Shown here: positions 14,779-23,193 of the stretch, piece after piece | Numbering within the stretch: the first letter of the stretch is position 1 | Layout: each line of letters starts with the position of its first letter | From: Prolixibacteraceae bacterium | GTDB taxonomy: Bacteria > Bacteroidota > Bacteroidia > Bacteroidales > Prolixibacteraceae | Direction: 5' to 3' | Length of the DNA stretch: 64,000 bases | NCBI GenBank assembly: GCA_003506435.1 | Contig: DOAQ01000008.1 | Span: 34,644 to 98,643, forward strand | Made by a program: the position numbers and the translations under genes | Notes under the pieces: model-generated | The model's database searches: none | The model's input: only the letters and a program-made list of their open reading frames with translations | Told to the model about the DNA's origin: nothing

Positions 14779-17247
14779 TTATTCATACCTCAGCGCCTCC
14801 ACCGGGTTTCTTGTTGCAGCCTTCCAGCTTTGCCAACTCACGGTAAGCAAGGCAATACCCAAAGCGAGTAATCCGGCCAGGGCAAAAATCCACCAGCTTA
14901 GGTCGGTTTTATAGGCAAAGTTCTCAAGCCATTTGTTCATGGCGTAATATGCAATTGGTGCGGCGATTGCAAAAGCAATGGATACCCATTTGATAAAATC
15001 TTTGTTGAGCATGATCAGGACTTCCGGTATTTCAGCACCGTTTACCTTGCGGATACCGATTTCCTTGGTTCGGTTTTCTGCCAGGAACCGGGCCATTGCA
15101 AACAGTCCCATCGAGGCAATTAGTATAGCCAGTATAGAAAATCCCATATAGATGTTTCCAAATTGGATATCTGCCTCATATTGGGCATTAAAATCATCGT
15201 CGAGAAAGCTGAAGATATAAGGCTCGTTCGGATAAACTTTTTCCCATGAAGCTTTCACCGAGTGAATGGTCGCGCCAATATTACGGGGCGATATTTTGGC
15301 ACAGTAATATCCAACCTCCTTGTTCCATCTCAGGCTTTTGAAAAACACAACCGGCCGGATGGGTTCCCGCAGCGAATGATGATGATAATCTTCAGTAACT
15401 CCGACAACCCTGTACTGTCGGTCGTTCACCAACACAAATTGGTTTATTGCTTTTTCAGGATCATTAAAACCCAGCTTTTGCGAAGCCATCCTGTTCAGGA
15501 TCACATCTCCGGTATCGTAATCAGGATCGTTGAAAAAGTTGTTGCCGGCCAATATTTTTACTGAAAAGAATTCAAAATAATTCTGATCAATATTGGCAAG
15601 CCAATAGGAAATACCTGTTTTTTCCTGATCTGCGAGACGAACATTATCGCTCTGGTTTTCAAGCTCTCTGCCGGGGACCGATGCGGCAGTTGTAAAATCA
15701 ATAACCCCGGGGATTCGTGCAATCTCCTCTTTAAATGTTTGCAGTTTTTGTTGTTTGTCGGTCCTTAAGTTCATAGTCATTGGCGAGTAGGATACCATCA
15801 CCTGATCCATATTGAGGCCAAGCTCCTGATGCTGCATAAAACGAACCTGACGAAAAATGGTAATAGTTCCTATGATCAGGAAGACGGACACGCCAAATTG
15901 AAAGACAACAACTGCTTTTCGTCCGGACATTCCTCCCTGTTTCGTTTGGGTTTTATCTTTCAGCAAAAATGAAGGATTGGCCCGCATAACCATTAAAAAA
16001 GGAAATACGGATGCAATGAGCGATCCGGTTATAATCAGAACAAGGCACACGATTGAAAGGAAAGGGAACCGAAAGGAGGGAATATTAAAACCAACAATAT
16101 CAAGCCCGTTATGCAAAAGGAGAAACACAGACAACAGGCTGACAAATCCTGCTGCAAGATAGATAACCAATGTTTCGGAAAAATGCTCCCCGTAAATATG
16201 TACTTTTTTTGCGCCCATTGCCCTTCGAATACCGGTACTGACCGTTTGTTTCAGAAATTTGGAAGAAGAAAGGTTCACAAAGTTGAACCATGAGATGATA
16301 AGAATCAGTATGCCAATGATGGTAAACGCATTTACCTGTGAATAGCTTCCGTTCAGAAACATCTCACCGTCGAGATCCGAATGCAGGTGTATCCGGGTTA
16401 TGGGTTGAAAGACAAAATTGATCGTGCTACCTTCGCTGGTATAGTGGGAAATGCATGATTTTATTGCAGCGGGGACATTCTCGCTGATTTTGTCGGGCGA
16501 ACTGCCCTTCTGAAGTTTTATATAGGTGTACCAACTGTTCCTCGACCATGATGAGCGACTGTATGGGTCCTGCTCCCGAATAGCAGAAAGGTCTCCATCT
16601 TCAAGTCGTCCGGTCGAGTTGTTAAAATACCGGAGATAGTAACGAAGGGTTTTCCACGACAGGAGAAGGTCGATTTTCATGTGACTGTTTGGTGGAAAAT
16701 CTTCAAAAACCCCGCAAATATAAAATTCCCAACCTTCGTTTAGCTTGAATTTCCGGTTCAGCGGATCTGCATCTCCGAAGAGCTTTTGAGCAAGCGAACG
16801 GCTGACCAAGACACCGTGAACATCAGGGAAAAGCCTGTCGGGTGTTTCGGTTTGCAGAGACCTCGGAAATACCTTGAAGAAAGAGCTGTCAGCATAGAAC
16901 ATGTTGACATTCTGAAAGCTGTTCTCCTGTGTGTAAACGGTGACAATGTCTTTGGAGAGGTGAGTTGAGGCTTCAATCCCGGGAATTTCATTCTGCAATA
17001 CAGTTCCGGCTCCATAAAAATTCATTGCACTGGTGAATACCTCGTTTCCTTTCACGATTTTATTAAGCGCCACACGGTATATTTGTTCCGACCCGGGCCA
17101 AAAACGGTCGTAATTCTTCTCCGACCGTATCCATGAAATGATGATCAGAAAAGTGATCAGGCTAAGGGTGAGGCCAATGAAGTTAATCAGGGTATTCAGC
17201 CTGTTTTTTGATATTCTTCGTAATGTTGAACGGGTTAGTAGTTTCAT
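14779..17247 (-). CDS. ABC exporter permease, FtsX/MacB type (large form)
   Basis: 822 residues. One N-terminal membrane helix (about 18-40) is followed by a large periplasmic MacB_PCD-type domain. Then come three helices around 310-430 (FTIIGILILIISWFNFVNLS and following), a second periplasmic domain from about 460, and three C-terminal helices within the last 130 residues. The C-terminus SWQSWKAATRNPVEALRYE is the family end motif. The helix arrangement (about eight helices, duplicated FtsX domain) is that of the large Bacteroidota permeases. With the ATPase at 17294 (46 bases upstream) it should form one transporter. Working with HlyD- and TolC-like partners suggests tripartite export; the substrate is unknown. 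Confidence 0.88.
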   Translation of the reverse strand: MKLLTRSTLRRISKNRLNTLINFIGLTLSLITFLIIISWIRSEKNYDRFWPGSEQIYRVALNKIVKGNEVFTSAMNFYGAGTVLQNEIPGIEASTHLSKDIVTVYTQENSFQNVNMFYADSSFFKVFPRSLQTETPDRLFPDVHGVLVSRSLAQKLFGDADPLNRKFKLNEGWEFYICGVFEDFPPNSHMKIDLLLSWKTLRYYLRYFNNSTGRLEDGDLSAIREQDPYSRSSWSRNSWYTYIKLQKGSSPDKISENVPAAIKSCISHYTSEGSTINFVFQPITRIHLHSDLDGEMFLNGSYSQVNAFTIIGILILIISWFNFVNLSSSKFLKQTVSTGIRRAMGAKKVHIYGEHFSETLVIYLAAGFVSLLSVFLLLHNGLDIVGFNIPSFRFPFLSIVCLVLIITGSLIASVFPFLMVMRANPSFLLKDKTQTKQGGMSGRKAVVVFQFGVSVFLIIGTITIFRQVRFMQHQELGLNMDQVMVSYSPMTMNLRTDKQQKLQTFKEEIARIPGVIDFTTAASVPGRELENQSDNVRLADQEKTGISYWLANIDQNYFEFFSVKILAGNNFFNDPDYDTGDVILNRMASQKLGFNDPEKAINQFVLVNDRQYRVVGVTEDYHHHSLREPIRPVVFFKSLRWNKEVGYYCAKISPRNIGATIHSVKASWEKVYPNEPYIFSFLDDDFNAQYEADIQFGNIYMGFSILAILIASMGLFAMARFLAENRTKEIGIRKVNGAEIPEVLIMLNKDFIKWVSIAFAIAAPIAYYAMNKWLENFAYKTDLSWWIFALAGLLALGIALLTVSWQSWKAATRNPVEALRYE

Positions 17248-17293
17248 TTTTTTGTTTTTTCTCTTTACAAAAGCCGGGAGAGGTCATTTTTAC

Positions 17294-17968
17294 TCATACA
17301 ACCTGATCGCCCCGGATGATCCCGTCTTCCAATCGAATGATCCGTTTCCCACATTGGGCAAACTTTTCGTTGTGGGTTACCTGAATGATGGTCATTCCTT
17401 CGTTGTTCAACTGCTTCAGAACATCCATAATCATCTCACCTTGCGATGAATGAAGATTCCCTGTTGGTTCATCGGCCAGCAATAGTTTGGGTTTGCCGAC
17501 GATAGCACGGGCAATGCCCACCAATTGCTGTTGTCCTCCGGAAAGTTGCTGCGGGAACAGGTCTTTTTTTGCTACCATGTTGAAACGGTCGAGCAGATCG
17601 GCCACCATTGCCTGGCGGTCGCGGCTTTTTACGCCTTTGTAAATTAGCGGGGTTTCGATGTTCTCATACACTGTCATCTCTTCAATCAGGTGATAGGCCT
17701 GAAAAATGAAACCCATAAAGTTACGGTGGTAGTCAACTTTTGCTTTTTCTTTCAGGTCGAGCACCGATTTTTCGTACAGCGAATATTCACCGGCTGACGG
17801 GGCATCCAGCAAACCAATAATATTCAGTAAGGTAGATTTGCCCGAACCGCTGGGGCCCATGATGCTCAGGAATTCGCCTTCCTTTACTTCCAGGTTAACG
17901 GCTTTCAGGACAAACGTCCGCTGAAATTTTGAATCGTAATACTTGTCGATTTTGTTTAAGTGTATCAT
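17294..17968 (-). CDS. ABC transporter ATP-binding protein, MacB/LolD type
   Basis: 224 residues. Walker A is GPSGSGKST near 39-47, the Q-loop is in FIFQAYHL, the signature is LSGGQQQLVGIARA, Walker B is LLLADEPTGN, and the H-loop is QVTHNEK. Two details differ from the paralogue at 20854. The D-loop reads NLHSSQG instead of NLDSKNG, replacing the normally conserved aspartate. The residue after the signature is Leu instead of Arg. Both may lower or alter ATP coupling. Directly upstream of the 822-residue permease. A perfect 14-bp dyad lies in its leader. Confidence 0.88.
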   Translation of the reverse strand: MIHLNKIDKYYDSKFQRTFVLKAVNLEVKEGEFLSIMGPSGSGKSTLLNIIGLLDAPSAGEYSLYEKSVLDLKEKAKVDYHRNFMGFIFQAYHLIEEMTVYENIETPLIYKGVKSRDRQAMVADLLDRFNMVAKKDLFPQQLSGGQQQLVGIARAIVGKPKLLLADEPTGNLHSSQGEMIMDVLKQLNNEGMTIIQVTHNEKFAQCGKRIIRLEDGIIRGDQVV

Positions 17969-17988
17969 ATTTTGAGTTTTTTAGTTGT

Positions 17989-18035
17989 TTTATCCATGAA
18001 ATTTTAAAGTTTGATTTTAATATTTCATGGATAAA
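17989..18035 (-). promoter_or_regulatory. 14-bp perfect dyad in the leader of the ABC ATPase gene
   Basis: TTTATCCATGAAAT (17989-18002) and ATTTCATGGATAAA (18022-18035) are exact reverse complements separated by 19 bases. They end 21 bases before the ATG of the ATPase on the minus strand. It could be an operator or an mRNA hairpin that tunes expression of the downstream ATPase-permease pair. There is no T-run typical of a terminator. Confidence 0.55.
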
Positions 18036-18112
18036 TTATTCTTCTGATGATTATCTTTTCAAAGAACGTATCAGGATTTGCTCCCTGAAAGCTTTTATAA
18101 CGAATTATTTAG

Positions 18113-18228
18113 AGCCCCTCTAAATCTCCCCCGGAGGGGAGACTTTTGGGTCGTGTATATTTCAGTTTCCATCCATTTAATTTGCTGCTCCTCTAATCCT
18201 CCCCCTCCGGGGGAGCTAGAGGGGGCTT
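18113..18228. repeat. GC-rich inverted-repeat element between permease and ATPase genes
   Basis: Left arm AGCCCCTCTAAATCTCCCCC (18113 on) and right arm GGGGGAGCTAGAGGGGGCTT (18209-18228) are imperfect reverse complements, separated by an AT-rich core. It is the same family as the element at 14345-14778 and starts 4 bases beyond the permease stop. Confidence 0.75.
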
Positions 18229-18232
18229 CTTA

Positions 18233-20617
18233 TTATTCATACCTCAGCGCATCCACCGGGTTTCTCGTTGCCGCTTTCCAGCTTTGCCAGCTTACCGTTA
18301 GCAACGCAATTCCCAATGCCAGCGCACCGGCCAGTGCAAAAATCCACCAACTCAAATCGGTTTTGTAGGCAAAGTTTTCGAGCCATTTGTTCATGGCATA
18401 ATATGCAATCGGCGTAGCAATCACAAAAGCGATAGCTACCCATTTTACAAAGTCGCGGTTGAGCATGGACAATATCTCGAAAATAGTAGCGCCATTTACT
18501 TTGCGGATGCCGATTTCTTTGGTGCGTTTTCGGGTTTCGTAAAGGGCAATAGCAAAAAGCCCAATTGCAGAAATAGAAAGAGCGATTATTGTGAAAAGCA
18601 TATAAATCTCGCTCAGACGTTTTTCCTTCTTGTATAGTGTGTCAATTTCATCCGAAAGGAAAGAATATTGAAATGTTTCTCCCGGATTAAATTTTTTGAA
18701 GAGTTGCTGCACAAACAGTAATCCGTGTTGGGTTGCTCCTTCATTAAATTTAATAAGAAATTCATCTTCAAAATTTTCAAAGTAAAGCATAATCAAGGGT
18801 TGGGGTTTAACCGAAAGGTGTTCAAAATTAAAGTCTTTCACGACTCCGATAATTTCATACCCGTTTAAGGGTTCCCATGATTTGTTTAATATTTTAGCTT
18901 GCGAAATATCATTGATCCCCCAATATTTTTTTGCAGCTTCGTTTATTACGATTGTTTTTCCCCGCTGTTTATCTTTCTCATATTCGAAGAACCGCCCTTC
19001 AACCAGTTCTAAACCTAAAATTTTTAAATAATTGGGGGTAATTGTCAGCGCCTTTTCGGTTGTATAATCTTTGTCTCTACCTTTTAATTTCCAGGACATT
19101 GTAAATGGTTCAATGGGCGATAATCCCTGCGAATAACAATTAATAGAAACGTTCGAGGCCAATTCATTTTTTACATATTGATAATCGTTTTGCCCTTTTT
19201 GCCACAATTGTATTTGTTCTTCATGGGTACCACTAAAATGTGGCTTATAAAAAAATTTTGTCTTTATAACGTTTTCCGTTGTAAAACCCAGATCTTTTTT
19301 AAGCATTAAATCCAATTGTCTAACTACAACAATTGAGGCCGTCAGCAGAATAAAAGCAAGGGCAAACTGAATAGTAACCAACATTTTTCTTCCAGCTAAT
19401 TTGTTTTGAGAAAAAATTTGATTCTTCAGGCTGCTTGTGATGGGAATCCTAAAATAGACAATGGACGGGTAAACCATTGCGGATGCAACCAATAGGATTA
19501 TCACAAAAAGATTCAATAAAAATATTTGCCAGATTTTAGGAGACAGTTCAACACCGACGATTCGATTAAAATAAGGCTGTACGGCAATAAATACAATAGT
19601 TATAAGGGAAGCAGAAAGAATAATCAATGTGAAAATCTCGGTAATTTTCTGATAAAAAATTTGGTTACATCCTGCACCTGATATTTTATTTATCCCAATA
19701 TTTTTAATGGATGAATTAATATTAATAATCTGAAGGTTGGAAAAGTTAAGCATAGTTATAATAAAAGCCACACCAATTATTAGAAATAAAATATTTAGGC
19801 TTTTTTTATCTCCTGATTTTGAAAAAATGTATATAGAATCTATGCTATTCTCATTAAAATAAATATCATTTAAACCCATAACATCTAATCGGCTGTTTCT
19901 AAACTGCATTATTTTCTTATATTTAGGGTCGTTGCGAACTTGATTATTCATTTTTTGAACGAAGTCGCTTTTGTTAAAGTTCTTGCCAACAAGGATGAAT
20001 TTGCCCCCCATACGACTATAATAACTATATGAATAGCTAGGTAAAATGAAATCAAAAGTCATCGAACTGTTCGAAGGTGGATTTTCAACAATTCCTTTCA
20101 CGGTGTAAACTTTTTCGCGCTTTGAGGTTATTGTAACCAACTTCCCGATCGGATTCTCGTTGCCAAATATTTTACGCGCCAATCTTTCAGTAAATACGGC
20201 GGCTTCAGGATCATATAGTATCGTTTTTTGATCGCCCACTTTCAGTTTAAAATCAAATACTTCGAAAAAAGTGCTATCGGCAATAATCCCTTCTGGAGAA
20301 AAAGATGATTCCTTGTAGGTAAATTTTATTTCTCCTTCCTTATATTTTTGTATTGTTACATGGTTTTCAACTTCTGGATAATCGATGATTTTTGGATCAC
20401 AAACTTCCATTTGACTTTCAGGGGATTCCTGAATCATCATCAGATAGATATCTTTTTCACGTTTGTGTAAGTCATCCATTAAAAGCTCATTGTGGATATA
20501 CGTGAACAAAAGAGAAATGCAAAGAGCACCGAGAAAAACTGTAACTATGCTTCCTGCAAAAATTGTCCGGTTCGATTTAAAATTACTGAAAGCATACTTT
20601 AAGTAGTGTTTTAACAT
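18233..20617 (-). CDS. ABC exporter permease, FtsX/MacB type (large form)
   Basis: 794 residues. N-terminal helix at about 18-40 (NRTIFAGSIVTVFLGALCIS), a periplasmic MacB_PCD-like domain to about 275, helices near 278-300, 325-350 and 365-390, a second periplasmic domain, and three helices in the last 130 residues. The C-terminal 130 residues are nearly identical to those of the 822-residue permease (both contain YYAMNKWLENFAYKTDLSWW and end WKAATRNPVxALRYE). The N-terminal two-thirds diverge strongly. That pattern points to gene duplication with conversion at the 3' end. Its AT-rich middle part differs in composition from its own ends. Probable ATPase partner: the gene at 20854 or 17294. 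Confidence 0.88.
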   Translation of the reverse strand: MLKHYLKYAFSNFKSNRTIFAGSIVTVFLGALCISLLFTYIHNELLMDDLHKREKDIYLMMIQESPESQMEVCDPKIIDYPEVENHVTIQKYKEGEIKFTYKESSFSPEGIIADSTFFEVFDFKLKVGDQKTILYDPEAAVFTERLARKIFGNENPIGKLVTITSKREKVYTVKGIVENPPSNSSMTFDFILPSYSYSYYSRMGGKFILVGKNFNKSDFVQKMNNQVRNDPKYKKIMQFRNSRLDVMGLNDIYFNENSIDSIYIFSKSGDKKSLNILFLIIGVAFIITMLNFSNLQIININSSIKNIGINKISGAGCNQIFYQKITEIFTLIILSASLITIVFIAVQPYFNRIVGVELSPKIWQIFLLNLFVIILLVASAMVYPSIVYFRIPITSSLKNQIFSQNKLAGRKMLVTIQFALAFILLTASIVVVRQLDLMLKKDLGFTTENVIKTKFFYKPHFSGTHEEQIQLWQKGQNDYQYVKNELASNVSINCYSQGLSPIEPFTMSWKLKGRDKDYTTEKALTITPNYLKILGLELVEGRFFEYEKDKQRGKTIVINEAAKKYWGINDISQAKILNKSWEPLNGYEIIGVVKDFNFEHLSVKPQPLIMLYFENFEDEFLIKFNEGATQHGLLFVQQLFKKFNPGETFQYSFLSDEIDTLYKKEKRLSEIYMLFTIIALSISAIGLFAIALYETRKRTKEIGIRKVNGATIFEILSMLNRDFVKWVAIAFVIATPIAYYAMNKWLENFAYKTDLSWWIFALAGALALGIALLTVSWQSWKAATRNPVDALRYE

Positions 20618-20664
20618 CTGATTTTATTTTATGTTATTATTCGGATTTGTTTCTATTCTTTAAA

Positions 20665-20693
20665 TCAATGGATCAATTTTATTGATCCATTGA
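20665..20693 (-). terminator. Perfect hairpin after the fossil permease
   Basis: TCAATGGATCAAT (20665-20677) and ATTGATCCATTGA (20681-20693) form a 13-bp perfect stem with a TTT loop, just beyond the stop of the permease fossil at 20696 on the minus strand. T-rich sequence follows. Probably the lost gene's original transcription end or a spacer hairpin. Confidence 0.5.
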
Positions 20694-20695
20694 AA

Positions 20696-20755
20696 CTATT
20701 CGTACCTCAACGCTTTCACCGGATTCCTCGTTGCCGCTTTCCAGCTTTGCCAACA
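20696..20755 (-). pseudogene. Fossil C-terminus of a second lost FtsX/MacB-type permease
   Basis: The minus strand reads CWQSWKAATRNPVKALRYE then TAG. This matches the C-terminal motif of the two intact permeases (SWQSWKAATRNPVxALRYE). Upstream the similarity stops abruptly at 20756, a few bases from a segment bounded by 15-bp inverted repeats. Only the last 19 codons of the gene remain. Its position directly after the ATPase at 20854 is where that ATPase's own permease would be expected. Confidence 0.75.
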
Positions 20756-20759
20756 CATT

Positions 20760-20849
20760 GTCTGAACTTTGATTCATCTGATTTATGCGATGGACTTTGA
20801 TTATTCCCGTTTTTTAAATCATGGTAATCAGCTTAATCATAGTTCAGAC
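20760..20849. repeat. 90-bp segment bounded by 15-bp inverted repeats
   Basis: GTCTGAACTTTGATT (20760-20774) and AATCATAGTTCAGAC (20835-20849) are reverse complements with one mismatch (14/15). The segment lies exactly between the permease fossil and the ATPase stop, so it may mark the deletion junction or be a small non-autonomous element. Confidence 0.5.
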
Positions 20850-20853
20850 ATTT

Positions 20854-21552
20854 TTACATCAACACTTCCCCCATCTGCTTCTTCACCTCTTCAGTAATAA
20901 TCTGCCCGTCAAATAAATTTATCACCCGGTGTGCAAACTCCGAATCGTGCATCGAGTGGGTCACCATCACAATAGTGGTTCCTTCGCGGTTGAGTTCGGT
21001 TAAAAGATTCATGACTTCGAGGCCGTTTTTCGAGTCGAGGTTTCCGGTTGGCTCATCGGCCAAAATGAGTTTCGGATTGGCTACCACGGCGCGGGCAATG
21101 GCAACACGCTGCTGCTGACCGCCCGACAATTGCTGTGGAAAATGTTTTTTGCGGTGACTGATTTTCATGCGGTCGAGTACTTTTTCAACCATCTCCTTCC
21201 GTCCTTTGGTTTTCAGTTTCAGGTAAATGAGCGGTAACTCCACGTTTTCATACACGTTCAGTTCATCGATGAGGTTGAAACTTTGAAACACGAAGCCGAT
21301 GTTACCCTTGCGGAGCTGGGTACGGTTGCGTTCCTTCAACTGGCCAACTTCCTGTCCGTCGAAAAAATACTGGCCGCCCGACGGGTTATCGAGCAGGCCG
21401 ATAATGTTGAGTAGGGTCGATTTTCCGCAGCCAGACGGACCCATAATGGCTACAAATTCTCCCTTTTGAATATGGAGATTCACTTGGTTCAACGCACTGG
21501 TTTCGATTTCTTCGGTGCGGAATACTTTGGTAAGATTAATTGTTCTGATCAT
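20854..21552 (-). CDS. ABC transporter ATP-binding protein, MacB/LolD type
   Basis: 232 residues with all canonical motifs: Walker A GPSGCGKST near 40-48, Q-loop FVFQSFNL, signature LSGGQQQRVAIARA, Walker B LILADEPTGNLDSKNG with intact D-loop aspartate, and H-loop MVTHSMH. Energises FtsX/MacB-type permeases at the inner membrane. The next gene downstream was a permease of which only the last codons remain (20696-20755). The intact permease it now serves is probably the one at 18233. Upstream lies the HlyD-like adaptor, separated by an inverted-repeat element. Confidence 0.92.
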   Translation of the reverse strand: MIRTINLTKVFRTEEIETSALNQVNLHIQKGEFVAIMGPSGCGKSTLLNIIGLLDNPSGGQYFFDGQEVGQLKERNRTQLRKGNIGFVFQSFNLIDELNVYENVELPLIYLKLKTKGRKEMVEKVLDRMKISHRKKHFPQQLSGGQQQRVAIARAVVANPKLILADEPTGNLDSKNGLEVMNLLTELNREGTTIVMVTHSMHDSEFAHRVINLFDGQIITEEVKKQMGEVLM

Positions 21553-21555
21553 AAA

Positions 21556-21733
21556 AAAGCCCCTCCTGACCTCCCCAAAGGGGAGGGATTTTGGCTTTCC
21601 ATCTCCAGTTTGCCATAGATTTGAAAAGCATGGTTAAACGAATTGTTGTCTTATTTATAAAATTACTCATTTTTACATTTCAAGATCACCGCGCCTCTTG
21701 TTCCTCCCTTTGGGGAGGTTAGGAGGGGCTTTT
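21556..21733. repeat. GC-rich inverted-repeat element between adaptor and ATPase genes
   Basis: AAAGCCCCTCCTGACCTCCC starting at 21556 is mirrored by GGGGAGGTTAGGAGGGGCTT ending at 21731, with a few mismatches and an AT-rich core. Its right end touches the stop codon of the adaptor gene (21732-21734). Same family as the elements at 14345, 18113 and 23005. Confidence 0.75.
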
Positions 21734-22985
21734 AGAATTTTATTCTGTCGTTGTCCCCAAACAACTCGTATCCGGAGGTAATTACTTTCTCGCCCTCCTG
21801 CAAGCCTTCGAGTACCTCGTAATATTGTGGGTTTTGTTTCCCGATGCGGATACTGCGTTTTACAGCTTCCGTTTCTGCTTCATTCAGCACAAAAACCCAC
21901 TGGCCGCCTGTGCTTTGGAAGAACCCTCCGCGTGGAAGGAGCATTGCCTTTTCAGACTGCCCCAGTTCCAGCTTGACATGGTAGGTTTGACCGGTACGGA
22001 TATTTTCGGGTTTTTCCCCTTCAAAAACCATGTCAATTTCGAATTGCCCTTCCCGTACTTCAGGATATACTTTTTTCACGTTCAGCGCGTAATTAATTCC
22101 GTTTCGCTCGAATGTTGCCGTCAAGTCCCTGCGTACCCGGTCGATGTAATGTTCGTCAATCCGCGCGTTCACCTTAAAATTGGTCAGCACATGGATCATG
22201 CCGATGCGCTGCCCTTTGTTGATCGATTCCCCGACCTCGGCATTGAGCAAGCCAAGTTGCCCGTCGACAGGAGCTTTTACGTTCAGGTCTTCGCGCCGTT
22301 GCTGTACCATAAGCAAATTTAGTTGCATGTTTTCCAGATTCTGGTCCATCTGCTTTTTCTGATTTTCACGGAAGATGGAATCCTGTACCAGCTTCATGTA
22401 AATCAGGTCACGGTTTTTCTTCGAATGAAAATAATCTTCTTCCACTTTAAGAAAGTCTTCCCTGGCAATCAGACCTTCATTGAACAATGATTTTTGCTGT
22501 TCATAGTTGCGCGCCAATCGCACTATTTCGTAATCAATTTGTAGTAACTGTTGTTTGTTCTGTATCTTCTGCTGCTCCATTTGTATCTGGGTGTTGCGCA
22601 ACTCGTTGGTATGGTAAGCCAGGTTCGATTCACTGTTCATGATATTCAAATTGAGGTCGTTATTCTTTAGTTTCAGGATAACATCCCCTTTTTTCACCAT
22701 CTCACCTTCTTCAATCAGTTTTTCTTCAACTTTTCCGCCTTCCTCAGCATCGAGAAAAATGGTTGAAATTGGTTCTACCTGCCCGATTACTGTGATGTAA
22801 TCGTTAAACTGTCCTGTTTCAACAATGCTCAACGTTAGCTTATCTTTCTCGGCCCGGAATACAGAACCTTGTTCTGTAAATAGTGCTTTGTACAACAAAA
22901 AAACAAATGCAAGCCCGGCAACAATCCAAATGATGTATTTGCGTTTCAGCCCTTTTTTCTTTTCTATAATCTTGTCCATTGACAT
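21732..22985 (-). CDS. HlyD/MFP-type periplasmic adaptor of the efflux system
   Basis: 417 residues. A basic start (MSMDKIIEKKKGLKRKY) and a single membrane anchor (about 17-35). A split lipoyl/barrel-sandwich domain follows (IFLDAEEGGKVEEKLIEEGE and KAPVDGQLGLLNAEVGESIN) around a long coiled-coil hairpin (about 110-230, rich in Gln/Glu, e.g. QMEQQKIQNKQQLLQ). A beta-barrel and membrane-proximal domain come last, ending with VLEGLQEGEKVITSGYELFG. It links the inner-membrane ABC permease to the TolC-like outer-membrane channel. Order on the strand is tolC, this gene, ATPase, permease. Confidence 0.9.
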   Translation of the reverse strand: MSMDKIIEKKKGLKRKYIIWIVAGLAFVFLLYKALFTEQGSVFRAEKDKLTLSIVETGQFNDYITVIGQVEPISTIFLDAEEGGKVEEKLIEEGEMVKKGDVILKLKNNDLNLNIMNSESNLAYHTNELRNTQIQMEQQKIQNKQQLLQIDYEIVRLARNYEQQKSLFNEGLIAREDFLKVEEDYFHSKKNRDLIYMKLVQDSIFRENQKKQMDQNLENMQLNLLMVQQRREDLNVKAPVDGQLGLLNAEVGESINKGQRIGMIHVLTNFKVNARIDEHYIDRVRRDLTATFERNGINYALNVKKVYPEVREGQFEIDMVFEGEKPENIRTGQTYHVKLELGQSEKAMLLPRGGFFQSTGGQWVFVLNEAETEAVKRSIRIGKQNPQYYEVLEGLQEGEKVITSGYELFGDNDRIKF

Positions 22986-23004
22986 ATTTTATCCTCCCAG
23001 TATC

Positions 23005-23192
23005 GGCCTCCCCCAACCCCTCCAAAGGAGGGGAGTTTAAAAGGCAATTGATCGTTTTTCAATATTTTATTAGTTTCTTGTGTTCTTTATCAAGTGTCGT
23101 CTCTTGAGCTTCGGACCAACTCCCTTCTCCTTTGGAGAAGGGCTGGGGATGAGGCTTATTCTCCCCCCCTTTGGGTAGGTTAGGTGGGGCCA
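23005..23192. repeat. GC-rich inverted-repeat cluster between tolC-like and adaptor genes
   Basis: Left arm GGCCTCCCCCAACCCCTCC at 23005, followed by AAAGGAGGGGAG. Right arms TCTCCTTTGGAGAAGGGCTG (about 23127-23146) and a third related arm CTTTGGGTAGGTTAGGTGGG (about 23169-23188). The core (23040-23110) is AT-rich and non-coding. At least two elements of the same family appear to abut. Confidence 0.65.
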
Positions 23193-23193
23193 G

